Positions 1 to 7,383 of a stretch of 35,673 nt of DNA are shown piece by piece (position 1 is the first letter of the stretch; every line of letters starts with the position of its first letter). The DNA comes from RFXV01 sp038150465 (GTDB lineage: Bacteria; Bacteroidota; Bacteroidia; Flavobacteriales; Schleiferiaceae). The position numbers were made by a program, and so were the translations under genes. The notes under the pieces were generated by a model, which was not told the DNA's origin, searched no databases, and was given only the letters and a program-made list of their open reading frames with translations. The stretch is taken from contig JAYOTP010000023.1 in assembly GCA_038150465.1 (NCBI GenBank), forward strand, positions 1 through 35,673, read 5' to 3'.

Positions 1-1
1 C

Positions 2-256
2 AGCGATGCATCTGACAATAGCCATGGCGCTGTTCCTACAGTGGTCTACCCCAACCCGGCAGATGACTTCTTGTATGTACAGGCAGCTTTGGGCAGCGAG
101 CTGCGCCTTCTGGACATGCAGGGCAAAATGATCACTCAGATGATCTCCACCGAGCTGGAAACCGTTCTGGATCTGTCTGCCCTGGCGCAAGGGGTCTATA
201 TGCTCGAGATCCACTCACAAGGCGGCACGACCACAGAGCGGGTGGTGAAGCGGTAA
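2..256 (+). CDS. C-terminal fragment of a T9SS-secreted protein (type A sorting domain)
   Basis: The reading frame is open from the left edge, so this is the 3' end of a longer gene. The visible 84 residues contain the classic start of a Por secretion-system C-terminal domain (VVYPNPADDFLYV), then the LRLLDMQGKMI strand and the ending LAQGVYMLEIHSQGGTTTERVVKR. These are the hallmarks of the T9SS type A sorting domain, which directs cargo through the outer membrane and is then cleaved. The function of the cargo lies outside the window. A terminator hairpin follows 14 bases after the stop codon. Confidence 0.88.
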   Translation, partial: SDASDNSHGAVPTVVYPNPADDFLYVQAALGSELRLLDMQGKMITQMISTELETVLDLSALAQGVYMLEIHSQGGTTTERVVKR

Positions 257-270
257 GGCGTATTCCGATC

Positions 271-308
271 ACCCACTTTGTACACCGATTCAGAGTGGGT
301 AACTTTTT
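271..308 (+). terminator. Rho-independent terminator after the T9SS-cargo gene
   Basis: A 7-bp perfect stem (ACCCACT at 271-277 paired with AGTGGGT at 294-300) is followed by AAC and a run of six T. It lies just after the stop at 256 and before the promoter of the next gene. The loop is long (16 nt), which lowers certainty. Confidence 0.6.
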
Positions 309-409
309 TCAGACATGGTTCCGACTTTAAAAAGAAGAATGCTTCTTTGTGCCAAAGAGTGCGTAAAAGTTTACCAGACCCATGTGAAAAGGAAAAGTGG
401 AGTTCTCTT

Positions 410-441
410 TTTGACCTCTTTTTTTTGTATGATTATCTTTA
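410..441 (+). promoter_or_regulatory. Candidate Bacteroidota promoter of the hybrid kinase gene
   Basis: TTTG at 410-413, a 20-nt spacer, then TATCTTTA at 434-441. This fits the Bacteroidota -33 TTTG / -7 TAnnTTTG consensus. The kinase ATG is at 465, giving a short leader of about 20 nt. Inferred by pattern only. Confidence 0.5.
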
Positions 442-464
442 CAAACTGATTTTCGAAACCAGCC

Positions 465-2366
465 ATGCCCTCAACTTCTCTTTATTCGGCATTTGAAGTT
501 CTCAACGAGAACTGGGAAGGTCCTCTATGGATGATGGACAGCGGTGGAAAGCTTCTGCACTGGAATGAAAAAGCAGCCACTCTTTTTGCTCAGCAACCTG
601 CTGTAGGCATGAGCTGCAGCGAGTTCCTTGCAGAGGCAACGGCCAAAAGTCTCTCAGAGGGACAGGTACGAATTCTCAAGAGTGGAAAGGCAGAAAACCA
701 TTCCCTCCCGATGGGCACAGACGGCTCCATTTTTCAACTTCGGCTATCGGCTTTGAAAGGCGAGGACGGTATCGAGGGAACACTTTGCGCGGGCAACTCC
801 GCTGAAAGCCTCCAGTCGCAGCTCCAAATTGCTCAGAAGAATGCTGAACTCTATGAAAAGCAGCTCGACCAATCGCAGCATCAGATCAAGATCGGAAGTT
901 GGGAATTCGATATTCCCAAGCAAGAATTCTCCTGGTCAAAAGAAGCGCTCCGCATTTTTGGATTCGATGTCGGCCACAGTGCAGAGAATCTCTTCCAGGA
1001 ACACATAGAACGCATCCACCCAGAAGACAGGGACCTCGTGATGAAGGGCTATATGGATCACCTTGAGAAGAATGTTCCATTGAATCTGAAGTTTCGCTTG
1101 CTTCTGGAGGATGGACACGTCAAGCACATCAGTGAGAAATGTGCGTCATCGCACAGCACGAACGACGATAAGCACCTCTGCTTTGGATCCATTGCAGATG
1201 TCACAAAGCAATACGAGTACCAACAGAATCTGCTCAAGGCACGCATCCGTGCAGAGGAGAGCGATCGGTTGAAAAGTGAATTTCTGAACAATATCTCCCA
1301 CGAGATCCGCACACCTATGAACGGGATCGTCGGGGTGATCGACCTGTTGAACGCGAGCGAAGTAAGTGAAGAAGAGCGGGCTACGTACCGAAAGATCATC
1401 CAGAACAGCTCACAGAGATTGCTGAAGATCGTCAACGACCTGATCGATATCTCCACCCTGAATGCCGCCCCGGAACACGAATTGAATTTGAGCCGATTTT
1501 CACCTCACGAGTTTCTGAAGAGTTGCAAGGAGGCTTATGACGAACAGGCCACCGACCGCGGTCTTGAACTATATATCGAGACGGGTGCCGGACAGACCGA
1601 ACTCATGATCGAGTCGGACAGGGACCGGTGGAATAAGATCATCTCCCACCTTCTGGACAATGCTTTGAAATACACGCTAAAAGGGAGTATACGACTGGGT
1701 TATACCGCCCATAAGGAGCACTTTGAGGTGTATGTGGCCGATACGGGGATAGGCATCGACGAGAAATATGCCGATTCGATCTTCCAGAATTTTTCCCGCG
1801 GCGCATTGGGCGACACACAACACAGCGGCTTGGGGATCGGCCTGGCGATCGTCAAAGAACATGTCCGGGCCCTGGGCGGATCCATTTCGCTCGATACAAG
1901 CTCCGAAAAGGGCTCGACTTTTCGCATCTCCATCCCCTTGGCCACTACCGGCGAGGTGGACGATCGATCTGAAGGTTCAGCAGAAACAGAAAATACCAAT
2001 GCTCTTCGCGTGCTCATCGCAGATGGTGAATCCAACTCGGCACTTATTGGGCGCCTCGCCATGAAAAGCAGCAGAGAATGGCAGAGCGTTTATGTGGCGG
2101 ACGGAAAAGAGGCCGTGGACTACTGCCGGACCTCCTCACCCATCGATCTGGTCGTTCTCAGTGATGATCTTCCGGTGATGAACGGCATGGAGGCTGCGCA
2201 GCGCATCAAATTGTACCGACCTGATCTTCCGCTCATCGCTCTGGAATCCAAAAAAGGAGAACTGAACAAGGAACAGGCATTCGAATGCGGCTTTCAGGCA
2301 GTGCTCTCAGACGAAAAAGGCTTGAATGAAGCCTTGCGCGTCATTGCATCATTGGAGGCCGAATAG
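465..2366 (+). CDS. Soluble PAS-PAS hybrid histidine kinase with a degenerate receiver domain
   Basis: 633 residues with no membrane segment or signal peptide, so a cytosolic sensor. In order: a weak PAS-like region (about 8-105), a short coiled coil (115-140), a PAS_3-type domain (140-250, with HPEDR and the GSIADVTKQ end), HisKA with the H-box SHEIRTPMNG (His279), HATPase with N-box HLLDNALKYT, G1 VADTGIGI and G2 SGLGIGLAIVK, then a receiver-like domain (about 513-633). All kinase boxes are intact, so autophosphorylation is expected. The receiver is not: the phosphoacceptor position, normally MDxxMP, reads LSDDLP with Ser566 in place of Asp; the conserved SKP lysine region reads SDE; and one residue of the acidic pair is Ala (IADGE). 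It is therefore probably a pseudo-receiver. The gene stands in front of two TPR membrane proteins on the same strand; a partnership is possible but unproven. Confidence 0.93.
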   Translation: MPSTSLYSAFEVLNENWEGPLWMMDSGGKLLHWNEKAATLFAQQPAVGMSCSEFLAEATAKSLSEGQVRILKSGKAENHSLPMGTDGSIFQLRLSALKGEDGIEGTLCAGNSAESLQSQLQIAQKNAELYEKQLDQSQHQIKIGSWEFDIPKQEFSWSKEALRIFGFDVGHSAENLFQEHIERIHPEDRDLVMKGYMDHLEKNVPLNLKFRLLLEDGHVKHISEKCASSHSTNDDKHLCFGSIADVTKQYEYQQNLLKARIRAEESDRLKSEFLNNISHEIRTPMNGIVGVIDLLNASEVSEEERATYRKIIQNSSQRLLKIVNDLIDISTLNAAPEHELNLSRFSPHEFLKSCKEAYDEQATDRGLELYIETGAGQTELMIESDRDRWNKIISHLLDNALKYTLKGSIRLGYTAHKEHFEVYVADTGIGIDEKYADSIFQNFSRGALGDTQHSGLGIGLAIVKEHVRALGGSISLDTSSEKGSTFRISIPLATTGEVDDRSEGSAETENTNALRVLIADGESNSALIGRLAMKSSREWQSVYVADGKEAVDYCRTSSPIDLVVLSDDLPVMNGMEAAQRIKLYRPDLPLIALESKKGELNKEQAFECGFQAVLSDEKGLNEALRVIASLEAE

Positions 2367-2416
2367 GGGCACCGACCCAGAATCTTCTGTTCATAATCAA
2401 GTGTACATCCTCCAGC

Positions 2417-2447
2417 TTGGAGAAAAAATTGAACGGGTTTAATTTCA
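2417..2447 (+). promoter_or_regulatory. Weak candidate promoter of the TPR gene pair
   Basis: TTG at 2417-2419, a 20-nt spacer and TAATTTCA at 2440-2447 resemble the TTTG / TAnnTTTG promoter, 15 nt before the ATG at 2463. The spacer length is the same as for the kinase promoter. A small hairpin (CTCCA/TGGAG) overlaps its upstream half but has no T-run. Confidence 0.3.
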
Positions 2448-2462
2448 TACACTTACGATGTG

Positions 2463-4247
2463 ATGAAAAGGCTCCCCCCCAATTTTCCGACCAGGTTCTT
2501 CGTGCATGCGATCAAAAGAATCCCAGCCCTATTTCTTTTTTTTATTCTGCTGACGGCCAATGGCCATCTGCTTCATGCTCAGACACCTCCTGGATCTGAC
2601 AGCCTTCGTGCACTGCTGCTTGAACCCAGCGCAGACACGGTGAAGGTGGAAATACTTCAGCAACTGCTCATCTCCTACGCCCTGAATAATCAAAGAGACT
2701 CGGCACTCGCGCTTGGCATGCGTGCCAATAAATTGGCACGAGAGATCCAATGGTCCAAGGGCATTATATCCAGCCATAAAATGTTGGGGCGTTTGCATCA
2801 GATCAGACAGAATGAAGAGCAATTCATCTTCCATTGGGAACAAGCACTTGAGGAGACCAAGAGAATGGAGGACTTTGCAGCCTCTGCGGACATCCTGAAC
2901 TACATTGGCCAGCACCACGAAAGCATCAACGCTTTTGATGTAGCCGATGAGCGCTATGCCGAGGCCGTAGAATTCTATCTGAAGGCCGGAATGCCCACTC
3001 GGGCTGGAGAGAGCTTGATAGCCATGGCGAATATGGAATTGGGGCAGTCCAATTTCCCAAATGCCCTGAAACATTATTTGAGCGCGCTGGATTTTTTCAA
3101 AGAAGAAGGAAATAAAGAAGGAGAGATCGATGTGCTTTACTCCATTGGCAACATCTACCTCAGCCAGGGAGAATATCCACTTGCTTTGAAGTATTATTTC
3201 GAGTCTCTTGGGATCTGCAAAGAACTCGGCATCCGGGAATCTCAGGCCAAAATTTTGGGTGGAATGGGCAATGTCTATCTCGACCAGCGCGATTACGAGC
3301 TTGCGCTTGAGCGCTACCAGGAGGCACTGGCCATTGAAGAAGAGATCGGTGACCAGGCAGGGATCGCCGCCAAATTGGGCAATATTGGAAATGTGTACCA
3401 TGCCCAAGGCGCACTGGACCGCTCGCTGGAAGCCCATACCCGGGCGCTGGAGATCAACCGGGAGATCGGTTCCTCATCGGGCATCGCCGACAATCTGAAC
3501 AACCTCGGCATCGTGCACGAAGAACAAGGTGATCACCAAAAGGCGCTGGACAATTATTTGGAAGCCCTATCCATCGAAGAGCAGATGGGGGATCTACAAG
3601 CCATGAGCATCAAACTGGGCAACATTGGCGCGCTGTATACAAAATTGGAGAACTACCGCGAAGCCAAGCGCTATCTGGACAGTGCGCTCACCATTTCCCA
3701 TGCTATTGGAACCAATCAGGTGGACTGGATCTATGAGGAGTTGTCTGTCATGTTCGAGGATCAGCAGGACTACAAAATGGCTCTTGAGAATTTTCGCCGC
3801 TCCACTCATTGGCGGGACACCCTTTTCAACGAAGAGAAGACCAAAGAGATCGGATCTCTGGAGGCCCGGCACGAGATCGAAATGGAAGCGATGGAGCGCA
3901 GGCGGCAGGAAGAGGAAGAGCAGCGTTTGCTCAAGGAAGCTCAGGACCGCAGGAATGCGCTGCAGTATTCCGGTATTCTGATGGTGATCATGGCCTTTAT
4001 GACCGTCCTTCTCTTCAGCGGTAAGTTCAAACTGCCCATGAATGTGGTAGAAGGAGGCATCTTTTTCACCCTGCTCATCCTCTTCGAATTCCTGCTGGTG
4101 CTCTTCGATCCGTTCATCGCCAAATATGCCGGCGGAGAACCTGCTTACAGTCTGCTGATCAATTCAGGTTTGGCCTTGTTGATATTGCCGTTCCACGGAT
4201 TTTTTGAAAAGCTGCTCAAAAAGCGTTTGCAAAAGACCCGAGACTGA
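2463..4247 (+). CDS. TPR-repeat protein with coiled coil and three-helix membrane tail (copy 1)
   Basis: 594 residues. The N-terminus carries a signal-like hydrophobic stretch ending in HAQ (about 20-40), then about nine TPR units of the 40-residue type (about 45-430), for example GNVYLDQRDYELALERYQEAL. These are followed by a charged coiled coil rich in E, R and K (about 455-500). The end holds three hydrophobic helices (about 503-523, 530-553, 560-582) and a basic tail. This is the layout of Bacteroidota TPR signalling proteins in which a LuxR or histidine-kinase output usually follows the first helix. Here the output domain is absent and replaced by two more helices. The exact role is unknown; a periplasmic protein-interaction platform is an inference. 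A GTG lies one codon upstream of the chosen ATG. The paralogue begins 8 nt after the stop, so the two are surely co-transcribed. Confidence 0.85.
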   Translation: MKRLPPNFPTRFFVHAIKRIPALFLFFILLTANGHLLHAQTPPGSDSLRALLLEPSADTVKVEILQQLLISYALNNQRDSALALGMRANKLAREIQWSKGIISSHKMLGRLHQIRQNEEQFIFHWEQALEETKRMEDFAASADILNYIGQHHESINAFDVADERYAEAVEFYLKAGMPTRAGESLIAMANMELGQSNFPNALKHYLSALDFFKEEGNKEGEIDVLYSIGNIYLSQGEYPLALKYYFESLGICKELGIRESQAKILGGMGNVYLDQRDYELALERYQEALAIEEEIGDQAGIAAKLGNIGNVYHAQGALDRSLEAHTRALEINREIGSSSGIADNLNNLGIVHEEQGDHQKALDNYLEALSIEEQMGDLQAMSIKLGNIGALYTKLENYREAKRYLDSALTISHAIGTNQVDWIYEELSVMFEDQQDYKMALENFRRSTHWRDTLFNEEKTKEIGSLEARHEIEMEAMERRRQEEEEQRLLKEAQDRRNALQYSGILMVIMAFMTVLLFSGKFKLPMNVVEGGIFFTLLILFEFLLVLFDPFIAKYAGGEPAYSLLINSGLALLILPFHGFFEKLLKKRLQKTRD

Positions 4248-4255
4248 AATTCCCT

Positions 4256-5752
4256 ATGAAGCAAACGCCCGCCTCTGACAGGCCTGTCCTGATCTACCAT
4301 CGCCCTGCAAGGGGAGGCCGGTGGGCAGCTTGTGTGATGATGATCATTGGGCTTTGCACCTCCACTCTTTTATCGGCGCAATCCCTCGATCTGGACTCTT
4401 TCAATACGGCCAATAAGATCCGTATCGGGCAGCTGGATTCTTCGGTGATCACCGACTTGCATCGCGCCCGGGTTCTGGCTGCTCAGGCAGAGGAAGCCGA
4501 ACAGCTGCTGCTGGCCCGAAAGAATCTCGGTGGTTTCTACATCATTTTTCAAAGGCTGGACTCGGCGAAATTTCATTTGGACGCCGGGATGAAGATCGAG
4601 CTGAAGGATTCTCTGATCGCCTCCCGGGCGAGCCTTTTTATCAATTCTGGAGTCCTTGCCTATCAAATGGGCTTCAAGACCACTTCCTATCAGCACTACC
4701 TGAATTCAATGCACATATGCGAGTACCTGGGGGACTCTCTAAAAAAAGCCAAGGTGCTCTTGAATTTGGCCAATATCGACCATGAATTCGATCGTTTTGA
4801 ATTGGCCATCCAACGCCTTGAACAGGCCATTCATCTGGCCGGACCCGACGTTAGTTGGTATCAGGTGGCCCTGTCCAATTTGGGGGCGTATTACTACGAG
4901 CACGGAGATACAGCCCAGGCAGAAGAGTATTACTTCGCCTCGATCGAAGCTGCCCGCGCCAACAACAACTATGTGATACTGAGTCAATCCCTGGTCAATC
5001 TGGGCCACCTGGAGCTCGAAGCGAAAAACTATCCGGAAGCAGAACGCCTGATCAACGAAGCCCTGAAATTATCTGAGGACAACCACTTTGGAGAACGTGT
5101 GGTGGATTGTCACTCCAAACTGGGCGATCTCTATCGGGAACAATCTCAGCACAGCAAGGCCATTGAGCAATACGATAAGGCCCTCAATCACCACAGATGG
5201 AATACCAAGGATGCATTGTCCACCATGCACCATCTGGCCTTCAGCCTCAAAGAGAACAGAAGATTTGATGAGGCATTCGACTATTTGAACGAGTGGTTTC
5301 GTATCAGTGACAGTTTGAGGAACAGCGACCAATTGCACCGCATCGAAGACCTGGAAGAACAGCACGAGGAAACCATCGCCCTAATGGAACGCAAACGACT
5401 GGAAGAAGAACGCTTGCGTATAGCTACGGAACGGAGCCGCCGGCGCAACAGCCTTCAGTATTCGGGCATCCTGATCTTCATCATCGGAATTCTTACCCTC
5501 CTGCTCTTCAGTGGAAAACTGACCCTGCCCACCCGAATGGTAGAAGGCGGTGTGATATTCGCTCCTCTTATTGTATTTGAATTCTTAATGGTCCTTTGCG
5601 ATCCGTACATCGAGAAATACACAGGGGGTGAACCGGCATACAGCCTTTTGATCAATGCAGGGCTTGCTCTGCTGATCCTTCCCCTGCATGGATTGCTGGA
5701 ACGCAAACTCAACGAACGCCTCGAGGAGCAACGGCTCACCAAGGCGGAATGA
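4256..5752 (+). CDS. TPR-repeat protein with coiled coil and three-helix membrane tail (copy 2)
   Basis: 498 residues, a paralogue of the preceding gene with fewer TPR units. The N-terminus has a hydrophobic segment ending LLSAQ; an in-frame ATG at residue 28 could be the true start and would give a more typical signal peptide. TPR repeats cover about 60-360, followed by a coiled coil with LMERKRLEEERLRIATE. The tail is strikingly similar to copy 1: NSLQYSGILIF, then LFSGKLTLP, MVEGGVIF, then GGEPAYSLLINAGLALLILP. The repeat regions have diverged much more than the tail, so the membrane tail seems to be the constrained part. It ends exactly against the convergent aminotransferase stop, with no intergenic base. 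Function unknown. Confidence 0.84.
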   Translation: MKQTPASDRPVLIYHRPARGGRWAACVMMIIGLCTSTLLSAQSLDLDSFNTANKIRIGQLDSSVITDLHRARVLAAQAEEAEQLLLARKNLGGFYIIFQRLDSAKFHLDAGMKIELKDSLIASRASLFINSGVLAYQMGFKTTSYQHYLNSMHICEYLGDSLKKAKVLLNLANIDHEFDRFELAIQRLEQAIHLAGPDVSWYQVALSNLGAYYYEHGDTAQAEEYYFASIEAARANNNYVILSQSLVNLGHLELEAKNYPEAERLINEALKLSEDNHFGERVVDCHSKLGDLYREQSQHSKAIEQYDKALNHHRWNTKDALSTMHHLAFSLKENRRFDEAFDYLNEWFRISDSLRNSDQLHRIEDLEEQHEETIALMERKRLEEERLRIATERSRRRNSLQYSGILIFIIGILTLLLFSGKLTLPTRMVEGGVIFAPLIVFEFLMVLCDPYIEKYTGGEPAYSLLINAGLALLILPLHGLLERKLNERLEEQRLTKAE

Positions 5753-6898
5753 TCATACGGCCTGCATGATCTCTGCGGCCTGAAGCAGCACCTCCTCTTT
5801 TTTCGCAAAACAAAAGCGAAGCAGCTTCTGTCCCGCTGGAGGCTCTGTGTAGAATGGACTCAAAGGAATGGCGGCCAGCCCATGCTCCTCCGTGAGCCAC
5901 AGCGCCAACTGCTGATCATTCAGTTCGCCCATCCCGCTGCAATCGGCAAGAACAAAATAAGAGCCCCGTACAGGCAGCAATCGAAATTTCGAGCCTTGAA
6001 CAGAATCGGAAAAGAGCCGATACTTTTTTTGATAAAAAGCAGAAAGACCCATGTAATGGGAAGCATCCTCCAGGTATTGATGCAGTGCCCACTGCGCCGG
6101 ATGATGCACTGAGAACACCTGGAACTGATGCTGGGACCGAAACTGCTTCATCAGGGATCCACTTCCGGCAATGTAGCCGACCTTCCAGCCGGTCACATGA
6201 AAGTTCTTGCCAAAGGAGAAAACAGCCAGACGCTGCTGGCTCAATGCAGGGCGTGAGAGAATACTGTGGTGGATATGCCCGTCAAAGACGATGTGCTCAT
6301 ACACCTCATCAGAAAGAACAATGATCGGGCGTCCTTCAACCCTATCCTCCAGTTGCTGCCAATCCGAATCGGTCCACAGATAGCCCGAGGGGTTCCCTGG
6401 GGTGTTGAGCAGGATCATTCGCGTTCTGTCTGTGATCCTCTGGCCCACCTCATCCCAATCGATCAGGAAATCAGGCGCTTTTTGGACAATAGCTACAGGC
6501 GTGGCACCCGCCCACTCAATGGCCGGTCGGTAGCAATCGTAGGCCGGTTCGAAATAGAGCACTTCATCACCTGGCCCGACAACAGAGGTGATGGCCGTGT
6601 AGAGCGCCTGTGTGGCACCGGCCGTTATGGTGATCTCGCTCTGAGGATCCAAGCTGCAGCCCTGAAGTTTCTGATGTTTGTCCGCCAGCTCTTTGCGCAG
6701 GCCAGCATGTCCAGGCATAGGCGCATATTGATTGGCTCCACAGCGCATGGCCTCTGCTGCCAGATCGAGGAGCAAAGGATCGGGCGGGAAGTCAGGAAAT
6801 CCTTGAGAAAGATTGATGGCGCCACATTCCTGGGCCTTTCGGGACATCAACGAGAAGATGGACTCTCCCTGTGGGGAAGGATGTTCAATTCCTTTCAT
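5753..6898 (-). CDS. Class I/II PLP aminotransferase, methionine/kynurenine (YbdL-like) type
   Basis: 381 residues, full length for fold-type I aminotransferases. Motifs: INLSQGFPDF near the N-terminus (about 28-37), the substrate/PLP region ITAGATQALY (91-100), NTPGNPSG (165-172), SDEVYEHIVF (196-205), and the Schiff-base lysine in SFGKNFHVTGWKVGY (Lys231). The SxGKxxHxTGWKxGY signature and the SQGFPDF opening are typical of the YbdL / kynurenine aminotransferase subgroup, which transfers amino groups from methionine, kynurenine or aromatic amino acids to 2-oxo acids. The gene starts 39 nt after the stop of the Fur-family gene, so it may be read through from that operon. Methionine salvage is a reasonable guess for its role, but the sequence does not fix the substrate. 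Confidence 0.9.
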   Translation of the reverse strand: MKGIEHPSPQGESIFSLMSRKAQECGAINLSQGFPDFPPDPLLLDLAAEAMRCGANQYAPMPGHAGLRKELADKHQKLQGCSLDPQSEITITAGATQALYTAITSVVGPGDEVLYFEPAYDCYRPAIEWAGATPVAIVQKAPDFLIDWDEVGQRITDRTRMILLNTPGNPSGYLWTDSDWQQLEDRVEGRPIIVLSDEVYEHIVFDGHIHHSILSRPALSQQRLAVFSFGKNFHVTGWKVGYIAGSGSLMKQFRSQHQFQVFSVHHPAQWALHQYLEDASHYMGLSAFYQKKYRLFSDSVQGSKFRLLPVRGSYFVLADCSGMGELNDQQLALWLTEEHGLAAIPLSPFYTEPPAGQKLLRFCFAKKEEVLLQAAEIMQAV

Positions 6899-6937
6899 GC
6901 ATGGGAAAATACGCAGGAATAGATGGTCTGAAATGAT

Positions 6938-7369
6938 TCAGACAGAGGCGGCTTCGGGCTGCATGCAATCTGGGCACCATCCCGAGGCCTGGACATTCCA
7001 CTCGGCCACTTTCAATCCCGGCAGCGACTGCTCCGTAAGTACAGAAGACTCCACACATCGCACCGAGTGGCAACCGAGACACTCAAAATGAACATGGGCA
7101 TGTTTGTGTCCTTCCGTTCCGCAGTGATCCTTGCACAGGGCATAGAACTTGTCGTGGGTGGTCTCTCTGGCCAAATGGATCAGTCCATGTGCTTCAAGAG
7201 TGCGCAAAGTGCGATAAAGAGTGATCCGGTCCATCTGTGTAGATGCCGAAAGCTGCTTCAGAGAAAGCGCCCATTCGAAGGACTCGAGGACGTCCATAAC
7301 TTGTAGACGGTGTGCAGTGGGTTTTACACCTGCATTCTGAAGCTTGAGGGTGAGCTTCTTCTTTGCCAT
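6938..7369 (-). CDS. Fur-family metal-responsive repressor (Zur-like)
   Basis: 143 residues, normal Fur length. A winged-helix domain (about 1-80) contains the recognition region DRITLYRTLRTLEAHGLIH. The dimerisation half has the histidine-rich metal site HKHAHVHFECLGC (88-100) with Cys97/Cys100, and the second structural zinc pair WCPDC (Cys132/Cys135). So both structural-zinc CxxC pairs are present. It lies 14 nt downstream of a TonB-dependent receptor and is probably the last regulatory gene of that operon, giving feedback control. Palindromes of the form TGCA-N7-TGCA lie in the upstream promoters. Zinc is my preferred metal (Zur) because of the histidine-rich site and the receptor type; iron, manganese or nickel are not excluded. 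Confidence 0.9.
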   Translation of the reverse strand: MAKKKLTLKLQNAGVKPTAHRLQVMDVLESFEWALSLKQLSASTQMDRITLYRTLRTLEAHGLIHLARETTHDKFYALCKDHCGTEGHKHAHVHFECLGCHSVRCVESSVLTEQSLPGLKVAEWNVQASGWCPDCMQPEAASV

Positions 7370-7383
7370 GATCGAATTGAGTT

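Noticed and set aside
278..496. Possible 72-codon gene after the terminator
   Set aside because: It covers the terminator, promoter and T-tracts, overlaps the kinase start, and has a Lys/Phe-rich unlikely composition.
2410..2423. Hairpin CTCCA/TGGAG after the kinase gene as terminator
   Set aside because: Only 5 bp, followed by A and not T on the plus strand.
2529..3437. 302-codon open frame antisense to the first TPR gene
   Set aside because: Shadow of a real TPR coding frame; the plus-strand protein has clear repeats and a signal peptide.
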